Part shown: positions 6,986 through 13,456 of the stretch, in pieces | Layout of the letters: the number at the start of each line of letters is the position of its first letter | Numbering within the stretch: position 1 is the first letter of the stretch | NCBI GenBank assembly: GCA_029933395.1 | Contig: JAOZOG010000018.1 | Coordinates: 4,675 to 19,415 of the forward strand | Length of the DNA: 14,741 nt | From: Sulfurovaceae bacterium | Lineage (GTDB): Bacteria; Campylobacterota; Campylobacteria; Campylobacterales; Sulfurovaceae | Direction of reading: 5' to 3' | Program-made: the position numbers and the translations under genes | Notes under the pieces: model-generated | Seen by the model: the letters and a program-made list of their open reading frames with translations, nothing else | What the model was told of the DNA's origin: nothing | Databases searched by the model: none

Positions 6986-8886
6986 AATACAAGATTGTTT
7001 TTGCACTCTTCTTTATTATCTGGGGTGTGATGTTTTTCCGGCTCTATCAGATCAGCGTCAAGTCAAGCTACTACTATCAGAAGTTGGCCAAAGAGAATAT
7101 CGAACGCAAACTCTATATCAAACCGATACGTGGTGAAATCTTTGATATCAGTGGAAAACTGCTGGCGATGAATCGCATCGGTTTTTCGATCTCGATCAAA
7201 CCGCACCTCAAGCAAAACGGCAAAAGGATCAATCAGGTCGTCGATAACCTGGTGCAAACCTTTCCGGATCTCAACAAGACCATCATGCTCAAAGTTTACA
7301 AGAAATTCAGTTCCGCCTATAACCACAAATATATCAAGGTGGTCGATTTCGTCCGCTATCGGGATATGATGCGGGCCTATCCGGTACTCAGTCTCAATGA
7401 TGACATCAAAATAGAGGCGGAGACCAAACGTTACTATCCCTATGGGCAGTATGCGTCCCACATCATAGGCTACACGGGACGATCGAACAGGAAAGAGAAT
7501 GAAAAAGATTTCACTGTAGAGCATATAGGCGTCACAGGGAAATCCGGCCTGGAGCGGTACTACAATGAAATACTGCAGGGCGAACTGGGCTATATCATCA
7601 ACAAAGTCACAGCCACCAACCGGGAGGTCGAGGTACTCAAATATGTCAAGCCCAAAGAGAATCAAAACCTCGTCCTCAATCTCGATATGGACCTGCAGAT
7701 GATGATCTACAAGCGCATCAAAGAGATGGCCGGCGTAATCATCGTAATGCGCACCAACGGAGAGATACTCGCAGCAGTGAGCAATCCTACCTATGACCCC
7801 AATATGTTCGTGGGCGGCATCAGTAAAAAGGACTGGGTGGCACTACAAGAGGATCCCGAGCATCCTTTTACCAACAGATTGATTCACGGTACCTATCCTC
7901 CAGGCTCTACGATCAAGATGGGCATCGCTATAGCAGACTCCAAATCACCAAACGGCCATATTTTCAAGACTGAATATTGCAAAGGATGGATTACAATCGG
8001 TCGCAGCAGGCACAAGTTCAGATGCTGGAAAAAGCATGGCCACGGTACAGTCGATCTGCGCAAGGCAATACGGGAGAGCTGTGATGTTTTCTTCTACAAC
8101 AAAAGCCTTGAGATGGGTATCGATTCGATGTCGAAATCACTTAAATCTCTTGGCCTGGGTGTCAAAACAGGTGTTGACCTGCCACGTGAATACAGGGGTG
8201 TCATTCCGGACAAAAACTGGAAGATGAAGCGCTTCAAGCAACAGTGGTACAAGGGTGAGACGGTGATTGCTGCGATCGGACAGGGATATGACGCTGTCAC
8301 ACCGATGCAGCTGGCACGCTACACCAATCTTCTGGCTACAGGCAAACTGGTCACACCACACTTTGCCAAAGTCATCAACGGCAAACCAATCCTTCCAGAG
8401 ATGAAGCAGGTGCCACTCGACCCCAAAGTGATGGAGACTATTCACGCCGGGATGTACGATGTCTGCAATACACCACACGGAACAGCCTATCGGCACTTGA
8501 AAAATCTTCCTATTGTCGTGGCAGGAAAAACCGGTACATCACAGGTCGTCTCCATCGCACAAAATGTTGTCAACCGGGCCAAGGAACATGATTTGGAGTA
8601 CTGGAAGCGATCCCATGCGCTCCTGACAACCTATGCGCCCTTCAATAAACCAAAATATGTCGTGACGACACTGATCGAACATGGCGGACACGGTGGCGGA
8701 ACCAACGGCCCTATCGTTGCCGATATCTACAAATGGATGTTCGAGAGAGGGTATTTCAACGAAGAGAACAATGCAACAGACATTGCATCCAAAAATGAAA
8801 ACAATGCAAGCACTAACGAGCCAAAAAGCAACAGCGAAGTCAGTGGAGAAAAGAAAAATATCATTCATCTCTCCGACCCGCAATAA
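6982..8886 (+). CDS. mrdA: Penicillin-binding protein 2, elongation transpeptidase
   Basis: 634 residues. An N-terminal transmembrane anchor (about 4-22) is followed by the pedestal domain with the family motif IRGEIFD (49-55), then the transpeptidase domain. The catalytic motifs are STIK (Ser309, Lys312) in YPPGSTIKM, SCD (366-368) and KTGTSQ (516-521). PBP2 crosslinks new peptidoglycan in the lateral wall with RodA and MreC/MreD and is the usual mecillinam target. The C-terminal 40 residues (about 594-634) form a hydrophilic Asn/Glu/Lys/Ser-rich tail outside the fold. Translation is probably coupled to the upstream membrane gene (4-base overlap, weak ribosome site). It is the last gene of the operon and faces the convergent XRE gene. 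Confidence 0.95.
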   Translation: MKYKIVFALFFIIWGVMFFRLYQISVKSSYYYQKLAKENIERKLYIKPIRGEIFDISGKLLAMNRIGFSISIKPHLKQNGKRINQVVDNLVQTFPDLNKTIMLKVYKKFSSAYNHKYIKVVDFVRYRDMMRAYPVLSLNDDIKIEAETKRYYPYGQYASHIIGYTGRSNRKENEKDFTVEHIGVTGKSGLERYYNEILQGELGYIINKVTATNREVEVLKYVKPKENQNLVLNLDMDLQMMIYKRIKEMAGVIIVMRTNGEILAAVSNPTYDPNMFVGGISKKDWVALQEDPEHPFTNRLIHGTYPPGSTIKMGIAIADSKSPNGHIFKTEYCKGWITIGRSRHKFRCWKKHGHGTVDLRKAIRESCDVFFYNKSLEMGIDSMSKSLKSLGLGVKTGVDLPREYRGVIPDKNWKMKRFKQQWYKGETVIAAIGQGYDAVTPMQLARYTNLLATGKLVTPHFAKVINGKPILPEMKQVPLDPKVMETIHAGMYDVCNTPHGTAYRHLKNLPIVVAGKTGTSQVVSIAQNVVNRAKEHDLEYWKRSHALLTTYAPFNKPKYVVTTLIEHGGHGGGTNGPIVADIYKWMFERGYFNEENNATDIASKNENNASTNEPKSNSEVSGEKKNIIHLSDPQ

Positions 8887-8905
8887 TACGCCACCTCTTC
8901 AAGTT

Positions 8906-8926
8906 TGCCTCGCAAGTTATGAGGCA
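8906..8926. terminator. Weak hairpin between convergent mrdA and XRE genes
   Basis: TGCCTC at 8906-8911 pairs with GAGGCA at 8921-8926 across a 9-base loop, in the 50-base gap between two convergent stop codons. No T-run follows on either strand, so it would be an inefficient or factor-aided terminator. The pairing is seen; the function is a guess. Confidence 0.25.
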
Positions 8927-8936
8927 GGCTGAGTAT

Positions 8937-9857
8937 TCAGCTGGTGCAGTCCTCTTTTGCAAAGAGCATCCGCACCATCGTCTCATTGATCAAGACATCC
9001 GAGAGGCTTGCCCTGTAGGTATGCCGGATCAGTGATTTTCCATACTTTTTGCTTTTGCAGTGCTGAAGGTGAATACTCTCCATTAGCATAATTGCATCCT
9101 GATGTGTCGACATGGAACCGATTTCGAGTATCTTTTTTTGATCACTTATCAGATGGGCAAAGTATCGGATCAAAAGCAGGCTGGCCGCCATCTCATTCAT
9201 GGCAAAAAATGCCAGTATGAAGTTGCATCCCATTTCATCAGGACCGGCAAAATCCTCTGACGTGATGTCACTTTGTGTTATTTTGAAATTCATCAGCCTG
9301 TCGAAACTATCAGGTTTCAATCGCAGTGAAAAGAGCAATCCGAAAAATTGCTTGTTGTATTCGCATATCAAAAACAGATTATCCGGAGAGAGTGTCCATT
9401 CCCTGAAGCGGTCACGGTCGATCAATGAGTGATCATGACTAAATTCTTTATTGAGATCCAGTGCGATCGTAATCTTTTCATCGATCATAACCGAATCTTT
9501 TAATTGATGGACTGCCAATTCATCCAAGGTGATAGAGGAGGGGAAGTTGAGTATCAGGGACTTATTTTTTCCGGGAAGATTGAGCATACCTGTCTTACAG
9601 ACATGCTTTTCGATCATCTCCGATTCACTCTCATCAAAACAGGGAAAGACCAGATCATCCCTGCTTTGAAAATATTTGATCGCCTGTATCTGCCTGGCAG
9701 TATTGGGATTGCTCTTTCCCAGTTCCCATCGGCTGAGCGTGACATTGTCCAGTGACCCGAAAAGCTCTTCGTCAAAGTGAGAGAGTTCCTGGGCAAGCTC
9801 TCCCTGTGTCAGATCGTACTTTTCTCTACACTTCTTCAAGTAATCCTTAAAATGCAT
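8937..9857 (-). CDS. XRE-type helix-turn-helix regulator with a large C-terminal (GNAT-like?) domain
   Basis: 306 residues. Residues about 5-68 form a Cro/CI-type helix-turn-helix: YDLTQGELAQELS then NVTLSRWELGKSNP. About nine extra residues (within HFDEELFGSLDN) lengthen the turn before the recognition helix compared with the usual LAxxLGVSxxTISRWExG spacing. After a linker, residues about 125-300 look alpha/beta, with paired strands (NLFLICEYNKQFFGLLFSLRL), a buried helix (GCNFILAFFAMNEMAASLLLIRYFAHLI) and a second half (KKILEIGSM...DAIMLMESIHL). The order recalls an acetyltransferase fold, but the usual RxxGxG/A acetyl-CoA loop is not seen, so it may be a ligand sensor. It is divergent from the DUF3365 haem protein, the most likely target besides itself. 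The trigger is unknown. Confidence 0.75.
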   Translation of the reverse strand: MHFKDYLKKCREKYDLTQGELAQELSHFDEELFGSLDNVTLSRWELGKSNPNTARQIQAIKYFQSRDDLVFPCFDESESEMIEKHVCKTGMLNLPGKNKSLILNFPSSITLDELAVHQLKDSVMIDEKITIALDLNKEFSHDHSLIDRDRFREWTLSPDNLFLICEYNKQFFGLLFSLRLKPDSFDRLMNFKITQSDITSEDFAGPDEMGCNFILAFFAMNEMAASLLLIRYFAHLISDQKKILEIGSMSTHQDAIMLMESIHLQHCKSKKYGKSLIRHTYRASLSDVLINETMVRMLFAKEDCTS

Positions 9858-9894
9858 GTGCTTCCCTATTTTTCAATCCTTGTTTATGTGTTAT

Positions 9895-9902
9895 AGTATA
9901 AT
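9895..9902. promoter_or_regulatory. Overlapping divergent -10 boxes
   Basis: TATAAT at 9897-9902 on the plus strand and TATACT at 9900-9895 on the minus strand share four bases. They could serve the haem-protein gene and the XRE gene respectively. The -35 matches are poor: on the minus strand CTGAAT at 9923-9918 matches half the consensus. A further plus-strand candidate is CATAAT at 9951-9956, which would give a shorter leader. Confidence 0.4.
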
Positions 9903-9989
9903 CATTTAGATTAAGATATTCAGGCATATGGTGTTTAAGCAAGAATAGTGCATAATCCGGGAGAAAATTCAACACAAGGAATCAACAAA

Positions 9990-10544
9990 ATGAAACTGAA
10001 AACCATTTATTTATCCATAGTACTCCTGGGCACAGCCGCATTGGCAGAAACGCCATCCGTCAAAGAGCAGGGTATCAGTGCGATCAAACAGTTGGGTGGA
10101 GCACTCAAAAGTGAGCTCAAAGCAAAGATGAAAGAGGATCCGACCGGTGTAAAGGCAGCTGATTTTTGTGCGCAGAGTGCCGAGAAGATTACCAAAGAGA
10201 TCAATAGCAAGCTTCCCGAAAATATCAGGGTAAGACGTACATCACTCAAAACCAGAAATACTGCCAATAAACCAGACACGGTCGATACCAGAGTGATGGA
10301 TGTTTTTGCCAAAGAGTTGGCGGCAAAACAGATCAGCCCCAGCACTATCAAAGTCGTAGAAGCAGATGGCGCCACAAGAGTCTACAAGCCACTTGTTACC
10401 CAGAAGGTCTGCCTCAAATGTCACGGGTCAAACATTTCCCCGGAAATCGCCAGGATTATCAAAGAGAAATACCCTGATGATCAGGCAACAGGATTCAAAG
10501 AGGGTGATCTCAGAGGTATGATTGTTGCAGAGGTGAAGAAGTAG
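9990..10544 (+). CDS. Periplasmic DUF3365 (Tll0287-like) c-type haem protein
   Basis: 184 residues from ATG 9990. The frame stays open upstream to a GTG at 9948, but ATG 9990 has AAGGA 9 bases before it and begins a clean signal peptide (MKLKTIYLSI..., cleavage after ALA, residue 19). The mature part matches the DUF3365 pattern: helices around EQGISAIKQLGGALKSELKAKM, a single Cys in KAADFCAQSA, then VRRTSLKTRNTANKPD, VYKPLVTQKVCLKCHG with one haem motif (CLKCH, 141-145), and GDLRGMIVAEV at the end. Such domains are haem-binding periplasmic sensors or electron carriers. No histidine kinase is fused, so this is the free form. Its stop codon lies inside a REP-like palindrome. The role is unknown. 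Confidence 0.87.
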   Translation: MKLKTIYLSIVLLGTAALAETPSVKEQGISAIKQLGGALKSELKAKMKEDPTGVKAADFCAQSAEKITKEINSKLPENIRVRRTSLKTRNTANKPDTVDTRVMDVFAKELAAKQISPSTIKVVEADGATRVYKPLVTQKVCLKCHGSNISPEIARIIKEKYPDDQATGFKEGDLRGMIVAEVKK

Positions 10545-10632
10545 GGTGGATAAAATCCACCACACATTTTGCACAATATAGATATTGTAACAATATAAAC
10601 GATCGCGATATGGTGGATTGCATCCACCCTAC
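10541..10632. repeat. REPIN-like element: two inverted GTAG-hairpin units
   Basis: Unit 1 on the plus strand (10541-10561) is GTAG, then GGTGGAT-AAA-ATCCACC, a perfect 7-base stem with a 3-base loop. Unit 2 on the minus strand (10632-10612) is GTAG, then GGTGGAT-GCA-ATCCACC. The 22-base arms match at 20 positions, differing only in the loop. The 48-base interior contains ACAATAT-AG-ATATTGT (10573-10588) and ATCGCGAT (10602-10609). GTAG at the foot of a hairpin is the signature recognised by REP-associated tyrosine transposases (RAYTs), and two inverted REPs make a REPIN. No RAYT gene is in the window. It lies between convergent genes, and the TAG of unit 1 is the stop codon of the haem-protein gene. 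Confidence 0.8.
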
Positions 10633-10646
10633 CAAAGTGGCAAAAC

Positions 10647-11264
10647 CTATAACTGACTTATCTCCTTTAGCTGTCGGTCATGCCATCGGCTCAGCAGAAG
10701 CAGGGCAGTAACCGCACCAACAAGGGCGTAGCCCATATCCGACTGTGTATCCCAGACATATCCCTGGGTTCCCAGAAATGCATCGGCAGCCTCTTTGCTC
10801 CAGAGAGCGACCTGCCACTCGATCAACTCATAAAAGGCGCTGAATCCCAGACAGATAGAGATAATAAAAAGATTCAACCATCCTCTGCCATTGACCGCCT
10901 GTTTTCGTATCAATATCTCCCTGGCCAGTATCGCCGGCTCAAATCCCTGCATAAAATGCCCCAGCTTGTCGAAATTATTCCTGCTCCAACCCATTATTTC
11001 GCCCAGCCTGTCGAAGAATGGCACCTCTGCATACGTATAATGGCCGCCTATCATCAAGATGATCATATGTATTAATATCAGGATATAAAGCATCGGTGTC
11101 AATCTAAAACTTTTATAGGTCAACGCCATCAATACTGCACCGATTATCGCAGGCAGCACCTCCAGAAACCAGGTAAAATAATCTTTTGGTTCGATAGCTG
11201 ACCAGACAAAAACAACTGCAAAAATCAAAATCCAGACGATAAAGCCTGTTTTACTCTTTTTCAT
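10647..11264 (-). CDS. yjdF: YjdF-like inner-membrane protein (DUF2238)
   Basis: 205 residues with about six hydrophobic segments (roughly 6-25, 33-50, 54-75, 130-146, 180-195 and one weak). Family hallmarks of DUF2238/YjdF are present: DRLGEIMGWSRNNFDKLGHFMQGF (about 85-108), FYELIEW (144-150) and the WDTQSDMGYALVGA stretch (170-183). The conserved His, Glu and Asp residues near membrane ends hint at an active or metal site, but no function is established for the family to my knowledge. It starts 11 bases after the methyltransferase gene with a strong AAGGAG site, so the two are cotranscribed. The 3' end faces the REPIN-like element. Confidence 0.88.
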   Translation of the reverse strand: MKKSKTGFIVWILIFAVVFVWSAIEPKDYFTWFLEVLPAIIGAVLMALTYKSFRLTPMLYILILIHMIILMIGGHYTYAEVPFFDRLGEIMGWSRNNFDKLGHFMQGFEPAILAREILIRKQAVNGRGWLNLFIISICLGFSAFYELIEWQVALWSKEAADAFLGTQGYVWDTQSDMGYALVGAVTALLLLSRWHDRQLKEISQL

Positions 11265-11275
11265 ACCACTACTCC

Positions 11276-11890
11276 TTAATCTTCTATTTTGAATGACGTC
11301 ATCAGGAAGATCGGGAAATCCCTATGCGGCTTCTTGATGATGCTGGCCGTTTCAAAATGTATCTTTTCAAAACCTGCATCCGAAACGATACGCTTAAGTT
11401 CCTCCCTGTCAAAACCAAAATGATGGACACCGGTATCCTCACTGTGAAAACTACCATCTTCGCTATCAAGATCTGCAATCGCGATAAAACCGTTTTCATT
11501 GAGCATACCATAGAGTTTCGAGAAGAGGGCGGGGATATCTTCCAGGTGATGTATCGTCATCGAAGAGATGATACCGTCAAACTTTCTCTCAAGTATTTCA
11601 GTGGACATGTCTTTTTGTATGATCTCTGTTTCACATTCAAATTCATCCGATTTTTCCCTGAACTGCTCCAGCATAGAAGGGGAGTTGTCTACCGCAACAA
11701 TCTTGCGGACTTTTGGAGCAATAAAATAAGTAAGCAGACCCGTACCGGCACCAAAATCCATCAACTCCATTTTTTTATCCAGTGTAATATTTTTGAATAT
11801 TGCTTCAGATATCGCTCTGGCATTTTTGACTCTTTTACTGCTCATATCCCAGGATTTTGACTTGTGAGCAAAATGATCTTTAGTATTCAT
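11276..11890 (-). CDS. Class I SAM-dependent methyltransferase (Methyltransf_11 type)
   Basis: 204 residues, a single Rossmann-type domain. SAM-binding motif I is DFGAGTGLL (45-53), the ribose-binding acidic residue is Asp68 in VAVDNSPSML, motif II is FDGIISSMTIHHLED (104-118), and motif III is GFIAIADLD (134-142). The sequence before motif I (KSKSWDMSSKRVKNARAISEAI) resembles UbiE-like small-molecule methyltransferases. The substrate cannot be told; position behind a TetR repressor and before a membrane protein suggests a role in modifying or clearing a small toxic compound. The ribosome site is AGGAA before ATG 11890. A perfect inverted repeat sits 23-48 bases upstream. Confidence 0.88.
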   Translation of the reverse strand: MNTKDHFAHKSKSWDMSSKRVKNARAISEAIFKNITLDKKMELMDFGAGTGLLTYFIAPKVRKIVAVDNSPSMLEQFREKSDEFECETEIIQKDMSTEILERKFDGIISSMTIHHLEDIPALFSKLYGMLNENGFIAIADLDSEDGSFHSEDTGVHHFGFDREELKRIVSDAGFEKIHFETASIIKKPHRDFPIFLMTSFKIED

Positions 11891-11912
11891 ATTTATTCCT
11901 ATTATATATTTA

Positions 11913-11938
11913 CTAATATGTATATTAATTCATATTAG
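11913..11938. promoter_or_regulatory. Inverted repeat before the methyltransferase gene, possible operator
   Basis: CTAATATG at 11913-11920 and CATATTAG at 11931-11938 are perfect inverted repeats 10 bases apart, in the 79-base gap between tetR and the methyltransferase gene. The motif differs from the TGAACA palindromes upstream of tetR. A second small palindrome, TACTAGTA, lies at 11960-11967 next to the tetR stop. The AT-rich stem makes a terminator unlikely; a site for another dimeric regulator or an RNA hairpin are the options. Confidence 0.45.
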
Positions 11939-11969
11939 ATAATTGCCTATTTTAATATTTACTAGTATA

Positions 11970-12629
11970 TTAAAACAGAGTATCCGCTTGTGTCTCCGTT
12001 TTGATCGAATTCCAAAAGAGATCGACATGCTTTTCAAACATCGTAACAACAGAGGAGGTTGACTTCTTGTCCATTTTTAGCAAAGATACCTGCATCTGAT
12101 AGAAGAACAACGGCGCGAAAAACTCATTGGCCAGAAGCAGGGGGTCGCCAGACTTGATCATATCATCCTGCATCATCATAAAAAACAGGGCAGACAGTTT
12201 CTTGACATTTTCCTGATAGAAATGCTCACTATATGTATCCCTGATCGCGGGGTTCTTATATATCTCCTGCATCATCAGCTTAAAAAGCGCCTCATTCTGC
12301 TTATCAAAGCTTATCAGCTTGAAAGTAATGGCTATGGAGTGCAGCAGCGCTTTTCCCTGTTTATGAAGCTCCTGGACATCACTATCGCGCTCAAATATCG
12401 TTACGATCGCTGAGGAGGTGAGATCATCTACCAGAGTAGATAATATCTCATCCTTGTTTTTAAAGTGATTATAGAGGGCGCTCTGCTTGATCCCTACCAC
12501 ACCGGCAATATCTCGAACCGTTGTTGGCTTATACCCCTTCTCCGCAAAAAGCTTGAGGGCAGTTTTCAGTATTTTCTCTTTTGTTTTGTTTCCTTTTGTA
12601 TGCCTGGAAACTGTGCTGTTGTCGCTCAT
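11970..12629 (-). CDS. TetR/AcrR-family transcriptional repressor
   Basis: 219 residues from ATG 12629, which has AAGGAG 5 bases before it. The frame extends to a TTG at 12677, but that lies inside the -35 box and upstream of the predicted transcript start, so it is rejected. The N-terminal helix-turn-helix is typical: KEKILKTALKLFAEKGYKPTTVRDIAGVVGIKQSALYNHFKNKDEIL (about 18-63). The remaining all-helical part is the ligand and dimer domain, with no recognised ligand signature. An operator-like palindrome fills its own promoter spacer and three more lie upstream, so autoregulation is very likely. It is probably the first gene of a unit with the methyltransferase and yjdF, 79 bases downstream. 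Confidence 0.93.
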   Translation of the reverse strand: MSDNSTVSRHTKGNKTKEKILKTALKLFAEKGYKPTTVRDIAGVVGIKQSALYNHFKNKDEILSTLVDDLTSSAIVTIFERDSDVQELHKQGKALLHSIAITFKLISFDKQNEALFKLMMQEIYKNPAIRDTYSEHFYQENVKKLSALFFMMMQDDMIKSGDPLLLANEFFAPLFFYQMQVSLLKMDKKSTSSVVTMFEKHVDLFWNSIKTETQADTLF

Positions 12630-12648
12630 AGGGGCTCCTTCGATTGAT

Positions 12649-12677
12649 ATTATAGTGAACAATTGTTCATAAGTCAA
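12649..12677 (-). promoter_or_regulatory. Near-consensus sigma-70 promoter of tetR
   Basis: On the minus strand TTGACT (12677-12672) is followed after exactly 17 bases by TATAAT (12654-12649), an 11 of 12 match to consensus with ideal spacing. The predicted start is near 12642, giving a leader of only about 13 bases before ATG 12629. Operator 1 (12656-12669) lies wholly within the spacer, so a bound dimer would exclude polymerase. It is the best promoter in the window. Confidence 0.85.
12656..12669. promoter_or_regulatory. TetR operator 1
   Basis: TGAACAATTGTTCA is a perfect 14-base palindrome in the spacer between the -35 and -10 of the tetR promoter. Identical to operator 3. Confidence 0.82.
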
Positions 12678-12697
12678 GTCTCAAGAATTTATTTATA

Positions 12698-12711
12698 TGA
12701 ACAAGTGTTCA
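12698..12711. promoter_or_regulatory. TetR operator 2
   Basis: TGAACAAGTGTTCA is a near-perfect palindrome (only the two central bases break symmetry), centred 42 bases from operator 1. It lies upstream of the tetR -35. Confidence 0.75.
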
Positions 12712-12739
12712 TTATATGATTCATCAAGATTATTCTAAA

Positions 12740-12753
12740 TGAACAATTGTTCA
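12740..12753. promoter_or_regulatory. TetR operator 3
   Basis: TGAACAATTGTTCA, the same 14 bases as operator 1, is centred 42 bases from operator 2. On the minus strand TAGAAT (12737-12732) lies 2 bases beyond it, a possible extra -10. Confidence 0.75.
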
Positions 12754-12782
12754 TATCTTATCTATCGGGAGAGATACAATTA

Positions 12783-12796
12783 TGAACGCTTGTTCT
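12783..12796. promoter_or_regulatory. TetR operator 4 (degenerate)
   Basis: TGAACGCTTGTTCT keeps the GAAC and GTTC half-sites but loses the outer and central symmetry. It is centred 43 bases from operator 3. Two bases beyond it on the plus strand is a -10-like TATACT. Confidence 0.62.
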
Positions 12797-12798
12797 GT

Positions 12799-12804
12799 TA
12801 TACT
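12799..12804 (+). promoter_or_regulatory. Possible divergent -10 next to operator 4
   Basis: TATACT on the plus strand begins 2 bases after operator 4, nearly the same geometry as operator 1 and the tetR -10 on the other strand. The -35 region (near 12775-12781) is poor. Predicted start near 12811, leading into DNA with no clear gene. Confidence 0.35.
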
Positions 12805-13456
12805 CTACTGACCCCCGTCCTGTGGGCAATTGCAGCACTTGGTGTTTTTTGATACTGTGAATACTGCTTTGGAGTTGAAAAAAGAGGCATCTTTTATAAT
12901 ACTAACTAGTATCAATTTATTTGAAAATCTATACTTCTCGCAGGAGAACTTTAGGGGGGGTGAAGTCTCGGAACAAGAATATCTTCTCATTCTCTAGAGA
13001 TCTCAAATGGAGGAATGAGAAGAGGTAAGATGCAATGAAATATCTATTGCAGGATTGCCCATAGTCAATTCAAAAATTTTTGTTTGCAGTTTCTCGTATT
13101 TTCTAAAATCAAATCACAACAAATAATTCAGATCCAATCCATCATCAAATAATTTTTCAAAAAAATGTGAAAATATCCTCTTTACGGATTAGTGATTATG
13201 CGAAGAGGAGAGTAAATATCTTTTTAATAGAATATATATTATGTTAACCTTAGAATTTTCGCTGTTATATTATTTGCTTCACTCCATATAACTAAAATTT
13301 TTAAGTGCAGGATATCGATAATCTGCTCAAGTATATTCAGCGCCAGTTTTCTTTGATGTTTTTAGCACTATAAAACTTATTATTCATTTCTGAAAAGATT
13401 ATAGCACGGGACGAGGAGACAGATCAACTACCACCGCTCCATAAGCACCCTTTGGC
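12805..13456. other. Long AT-rich stretch without a convincing gene
   Basis: All six frames are broken by frequent stops. The longest open stretches (about 60 codons: one on the plus strand from 12812, one on the minus strand at 12990-12805) lack ribosome sites and family resemblance. Most of it is more AT-rich than the flanking genes. Around 12810-12850 and 12950-13025 there are less AT-rich patches, one with an 11-base inverted repeat. It could be the scar of a lost divergent gene, a non-coding transcript, or plain intergenic DNA. I found no tRNA, insertion-sequence ends or CRISPR repeats. Confidence 0.6.
12982..13023. repeat. 11-base inverted repeat with nested palindromes
   Basis: TCTTCTCATTC (12982-12992) and GAATGAGAAGA (13013-13023) are perfect inverted repeats across a 20-base loop. 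TCTCTAGAGA (12991-13000) and GAGATCTC (12997-13004) are overlapping perfect palindromes at and inside the loop edge, so two alternative folds compete. No T-run follows on the plus strand. Confidence 0.55.

Noticed and set aside
9948..9989. N-terminal extension of the haem protein from GTG 9948
   Set aside because: ATG 9990 has a good ribosome site and begins a proper signal peptide; the 14 extra residues would bury it.
12630..12677. N-terminal extension of TetR from TTG 12677
   Set aside because: The segment contains the -35, -10 and operator 1, and lies upstream of the predicted transcript start; ATG 12629 has AAGGAG.
12739..12852. A 37-codon plus-strand ORF (start inside operator 3) ending LWAIAALGVF
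   Set aside because: There is no ribosome site, the start codon is part of the palindrome, and the -10 next to operator 4 would begin transcription after it. The hydrophobic tail made me look twice, but it may be a gene remnant at most.
13177..13208. CCTCTT / AAGAGG inverted repeat
   Set aside because: Only six pairs with a 20-base loop and no T-run; not distinguishable from background.
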